Below are positions 60,835-64,000 of a stretch of 64,000 bases of DNA, piece after piece. The stretch is from Doris montereyensis. Taxonomy: Eukaryota > Mollusca > Gastropoda > Nudibranchia > Dorididae. The notes beneath the pieces were generated by a model, which was not told the origin of the DNA, searched no databases, and was given only the letters and a program-made list of their open reading frames with translations. The DNA lies in assembly GCA_037039925.1 (NCBI GenBank), contig JAXRKP010001178.1, positions 46,001 through 110,000 of the forward strand, in the 5' to 3' direction. A program made the translations under genes and the position numbers. Position 1 is the stretch's first letter. Every line of letters begins with the position of its first letter.

Positions 60835-61478
60835 TTTTGATCAGCTCGAGGGCCCTTGTGAGAATTTGCTTTTTGCGAAGGTCAAGTCTGCCATTCGAAA
60901 TTTTAAAAGTATGAAGGAAGAATTTTTTCTAGTTGTCCCTGAGCTGTTTTGCACAATTGTACTCGGAAAGTGAATTTTCTCTCGTTCTTTGGTAAAATTC
61001 TTTTCAGTACATTCCTTTCCTATCACGGTTGTCGCTTTGCTTAATTGCATTGACTTTGATAAGTCCAACTAAGTATGAATTTCATTGTATCTTTCAAGGA
61101 AGTTCCAAAACCCATGAAATAACTCTTTTCACCTTTCAAACTTAACGTTATTGTTGCATTGTTTGCGACAACCATGAACTATACTCTTCGCTCGAATAGA
61201 GTATTAAAATGTACGTTTTAAGTCCAAAGGGTCCAAATACCTTTCTAAAAATTCTCCCTGCACTCTTCGAATAGAGTTTGCAACTAAGACCATTTTCACG
61301 ACAATAATGAGATTCATATTTCGGGAAATCTGTAATGAATTTCCTGAGTTCTTCTATTATGTCTTATTTTTTGGCTCTTTGTCCCCTTTGATCAGCTCGA
61401 GGGCCCTTGTGAGTATTTGCTGTTTGCGAAGCTTTCGATCAAGTCTGCCATTCGAAATTTTAAAAGTATCCAGGAAGA
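60835..61478. repeat. Pair of ~90-bp direct repeats
   Basis: TGATCAGCTCGAGGGCCCTT begins both 60838 and 61390. Similarity continues for about 90 bp (a 7-bp insertion CTTTCGA in the second). Both encode on the minus strand a LLKFRMADL ... SQGPSS peptide, so a coding segment was duplicated about 550 bp apart. Confidence 0.75.
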
Positions 61479-61658
61479 ATTTTTTGCTTTTATGTTCCAT
61501 TGCCTTTCCTTTCCTGGTAAAATATTCTTCACGCTTTGTCCGTGACTTTTAAGTCCAACTGCGTCTGACCAATCACCCAAGTTCGAACATTTACTTTTTT
61601 CTTCAAACTTGAACATTGTTTCATCTCGCACATGTTCCATTGTTTCCGTTGAGTTGAT

Positions 61659-62578
61659 CTACCAGTTTCGAGTTGATCTTCGAGTTTTATCTGCCTCACA
61701 TGCCTCTACAACGGGTGGGCCATCATCGCGTGCCACTATTCCTGGAGGGGAAGATGGTTCATCAGAAGTCCAGATGCGTTGTCCATCCTGAAGAGAGGTC
61801 TCACTGATTTGGTCAACATCGCTTGCATTGCATTCTTCTTCTTCTTCAGCATTATAATTTGGAGTATAGTTTGGATCACGGGTTTCATCATCGCCTAGAA
61901 CAGGCCTGCTTTCATTATGTAGTGTATCTTCACTACTGACGTATTCTGTAATTATGTGCTGTGATGCTGAGAAACACGGTTTAACTGTAGGATTGCTGCA
62001 GCCTTGTTTGTTATAATTTGTGCTAATGGTGGTATGGTAATGAATTGGGGTGCTCGATACAATATTCGTGTCGGTGACGTCACAATCCCTATTTGGCTCT
62101 TGGAAAAGGTCTTGGGATCCATCTACTGGGTCCAACAAAATTGAGATGAATGGTGTGTAAGTTCCCCCTAAGGCATTTGCAGCTAAATCTGCTGTGTTAT
62201 TAGTTTGATTATCATGACTATTTAGGTTTGGATCATGAGTTTGAGTTTTAGCATCACTTAGAACACACGCATTTTCATCAAATGGTGGATTTTCAGTAAC
62301 AATGTTTTCAGTAACACTGTGCTCTGACAATGACAATGAAAAACACGGTGTAACGCCTAAAACATTAACCGCAAAATCAATAGTGTTCAAACGTTGATTG
62401 TCTTGACTATCTGCATTAAAGACGTTCACATCAGAATTTTCCGAACACTCATTTGTTTCTTGGCTGAATAGATCTTGCGAAAAATATTGCTTTGAACTAT
62501 TTTTCTTCCTCCACAGTGGTGCTTGAGAATGTGTCCAAAAGAAGCGTATGCGCATTATGAAAATACTCTCTTGTCTCT
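61659..62578 (-). CDS. Acidic repeat protein or exon of the 58.9-63.8 kb element
   Basis: An open frame of about 305 codons, entered either at ATG 62555 (MRIRFFWTHSQAPLWRKK) or from a TTTTTTACAG acceptor at 62578. It is strongly acidic and Asn/Thr/Ser-rich. It has internal repeats: DSQDNQRLNTIDFAVNVLG and SHDNQTNNTADLAANALGG; SQDLFSQ and SQDLFQE; VTPCFSLSLSEHS and VKPCFSASQHI. It ends with a basic RRSTRNW. No known domain is recognised. Acidic heads precede the core in related transposase-like copies at 14-15 kb and 50.4 kb, so this may be the N-terminal part of the 60-kb transposase or a separate accessory protein. It is the longest uninterrupted non-repetitive frame in this part of the window, which is notable. 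Confidence 0.5.
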
Positions 62579-62644
62579 GTAAAAAACACCAAAAGAAATC
62601 TCTGAATTAATAATAATTAAAATGGCATTTTGTTTGGTGGTAGG

Positions 62645-63030
<386 letters not shown>

Positions 63031-63319
63031 TACCAGGACAGATGTCTCATACTTGAAATAAGTCTTTCATACCAAACAAAACGTTGATCAAATGTTTGTG
63101 TATAATGAGTAGTGAATTTTGTAACAATGGTCTAGACCGATTGCTTGGACTTCAAAAACATTCAAACAAAATTTTAATAATGTTAATACTAGTTCCACCC
63201 AAATTAATTCAGCGTCTATCCCAACAGAATGTATCAATTTCCTATTGTGAAATAAATGTAAAAGGGGTCTAACCCTTTTTTTGGGGGTTAACCCTTCTAT
63301 AAGCCAGTAAGCACAATGG

Positions 63320-63605
63320 TCTATCCCTTGTTAAATGGGCTATCCCATCATCCCTAGCAACCTCTAAGTAAAGTATTAATGGGCTATCCCTGCGATGCTT
63401 GTAAACAATTTTACTCATTTTCTCAAAAAATTAACAACTTCATGCGTTAAAATGAGCTCCATTTGAAGCCTGATACAATACACAGAAAGCAACAAGCCAT
63501 AAACTTACCTGATATAACGATTCCATTGTCTTGTGGACCATTTTGTTCACTAAGTTGAGAGCTCGCTGAATCTGAGGCAGCCGCGATGTTTGTGGGATAG
63601 CCCGC
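63320..63605. repeat. GGGCTATCCC motifs, right subterminal cluster
   Basis: ATGGGCTATCCCAT at about 63335, ATGGGCTATCCCTG at about 63379, GGGATAGCCC at 63594, plus a variant ATGGTCTATCCC at about 63317. The motif is itself an imperfect palindrome. Confidence 0.7.
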
Positions 63606-63644
63606 TTGTGAGCTTAAGAAAGACTCGGTTTTCTTGAAACACAA
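63510..63644 (-). CDS. Possible first exon inside the right TIR
   Basis: ATG at 63644 gives MCFKKTESFLSSQAGYPTNI then AAASDSASSQLSEQNGPQ and ends ATATCAG|GTAAGT near 63510. The splice donor is strong and the position, about 120 bp inside the right inverted repeat, suits a transposon gene start. Phase does not join cleanly to the acidic exon at the nearest acceptor (62578), so the link is unproven. Confidence 0.4.
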
Positions 63645-63795
63645 GCCAGTTTCGATTCATAACGAAACTAGTAGATACGCTTGTGAAACGAAACTTCTCA
63701 CAGAGAGAGGGCAACGCCCACTTTTGTTTTCTATGGTAAAATCTGCATTTGCTGAAAAAGTGGGTTAGCCCACTTGTCCTTAAAAGCGTCCATAT

Positions 63796-64000
63796 AATTT
63801 TGCTCAAGGACTACATCTTCGTGAGAGAAAATGTCATTGACATCACAGCCGTTATGAGTATGATGAACACAGTATCAAAATGTGAATAGAAATAGGAGAC
63901 AACAAGGAACTTATCATGTTTTTATCAACGGTTGCCTCCCCTTCATTTTCAAATGTTCCTGGGCCCCGTGCTTTGTCAGGCTTCGAGTGACACTCACTGG
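63796..64000. other. Right flank, no gene seen
   Basis: Sequence outside the right inverted repeat; no motif or exon recognised. Confidence 0.4.

Overview
Eukaryotic, intron-containing, A+T-rich DNA with no bacterial gene organisation. Dispersed TCTAGATC runs, very long (GA)n/(CT)n arrays, tRNA-derived SINEs and the particular mix of DNA transposons suggest an invertebrate, probably a gastropod mollusc. That is inference from repeat style; no host housekeeping gene is present to fix the taxon.

Almost everything recognisable is a decayed cut-and-paste DNA transposon, and nearly all coding relics lie on the minus strand. From left to right: an unrecognised Ser/Thr-rich exon (0.25-0.48 kb); a pogo/Tigger element with an expanded coding minisatellite and terminal-motif arrays (0.8-4.6 kb); a 72-bp tandem array running into a truncated Harbinger transposase start (4.8-5.7 kb); a MADF/BESS-type protein joined to a fragment of another family (5.9-7.15 kb); a TIR-bounded Harbinger copy (7.27-9.03 kb); a P-type transposase (10.3-12.5 kb); an RNase H-fold transposase-like gene with a long acidic N-terminus (12.6-15.0 kb); a SINE (15.8-16.1 kb); and two more P/THAP9-like relics (16.2-22.4 kb).

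The centre holds two near-identical copies of one THAP/P element (23.7-25.3 kb truncated, 30.0-32.65 kb longer), a hAT relic between them (26.2-28.8 kb), an internally deleted P relic (34.2-34.7 kb) and a fifth P type that has lost a catalytic Asp (35.4-37.9 kb). After a 34-bp minisatellite (38.2-38.9 kb) come a tandem pair of possible tyrosine-recombinase (Crypton-like) genes (40.6-43.7 kb), a possible Helitron scrap, and a second copy of the RNase H family (44.4-45.8 kb).

The right third holds a third copy of that family (48.5-50.7 kb), a tRNA-like SINE head, an uncharacterised transposase-like gene with resolvable 5' exons (51-54.2 kb; its first two exons have a homologous pair at 46.6-47.6 kb), a MULE-like fragment (57-57.8 kb), and a possible complete element at 58.92-63.80 kb bounded by 35-bp inverted repeats. 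That element carries clustered palindromic GGGCTATCCC motifs near both ends and encloses a divergent RNase H-family transposase core plus an acidic repeat protein.

Few genes look intact: single-base indels, in-frame stops and missing catalytic residues are widespread. Taken together the window reads as a nested transposon graveyard with strong strand bias, and a piRNA-cluster-like role is worth testing. The least-described items are the 58.9-63.8 kb element and the two uncharacterised transposase-like families.
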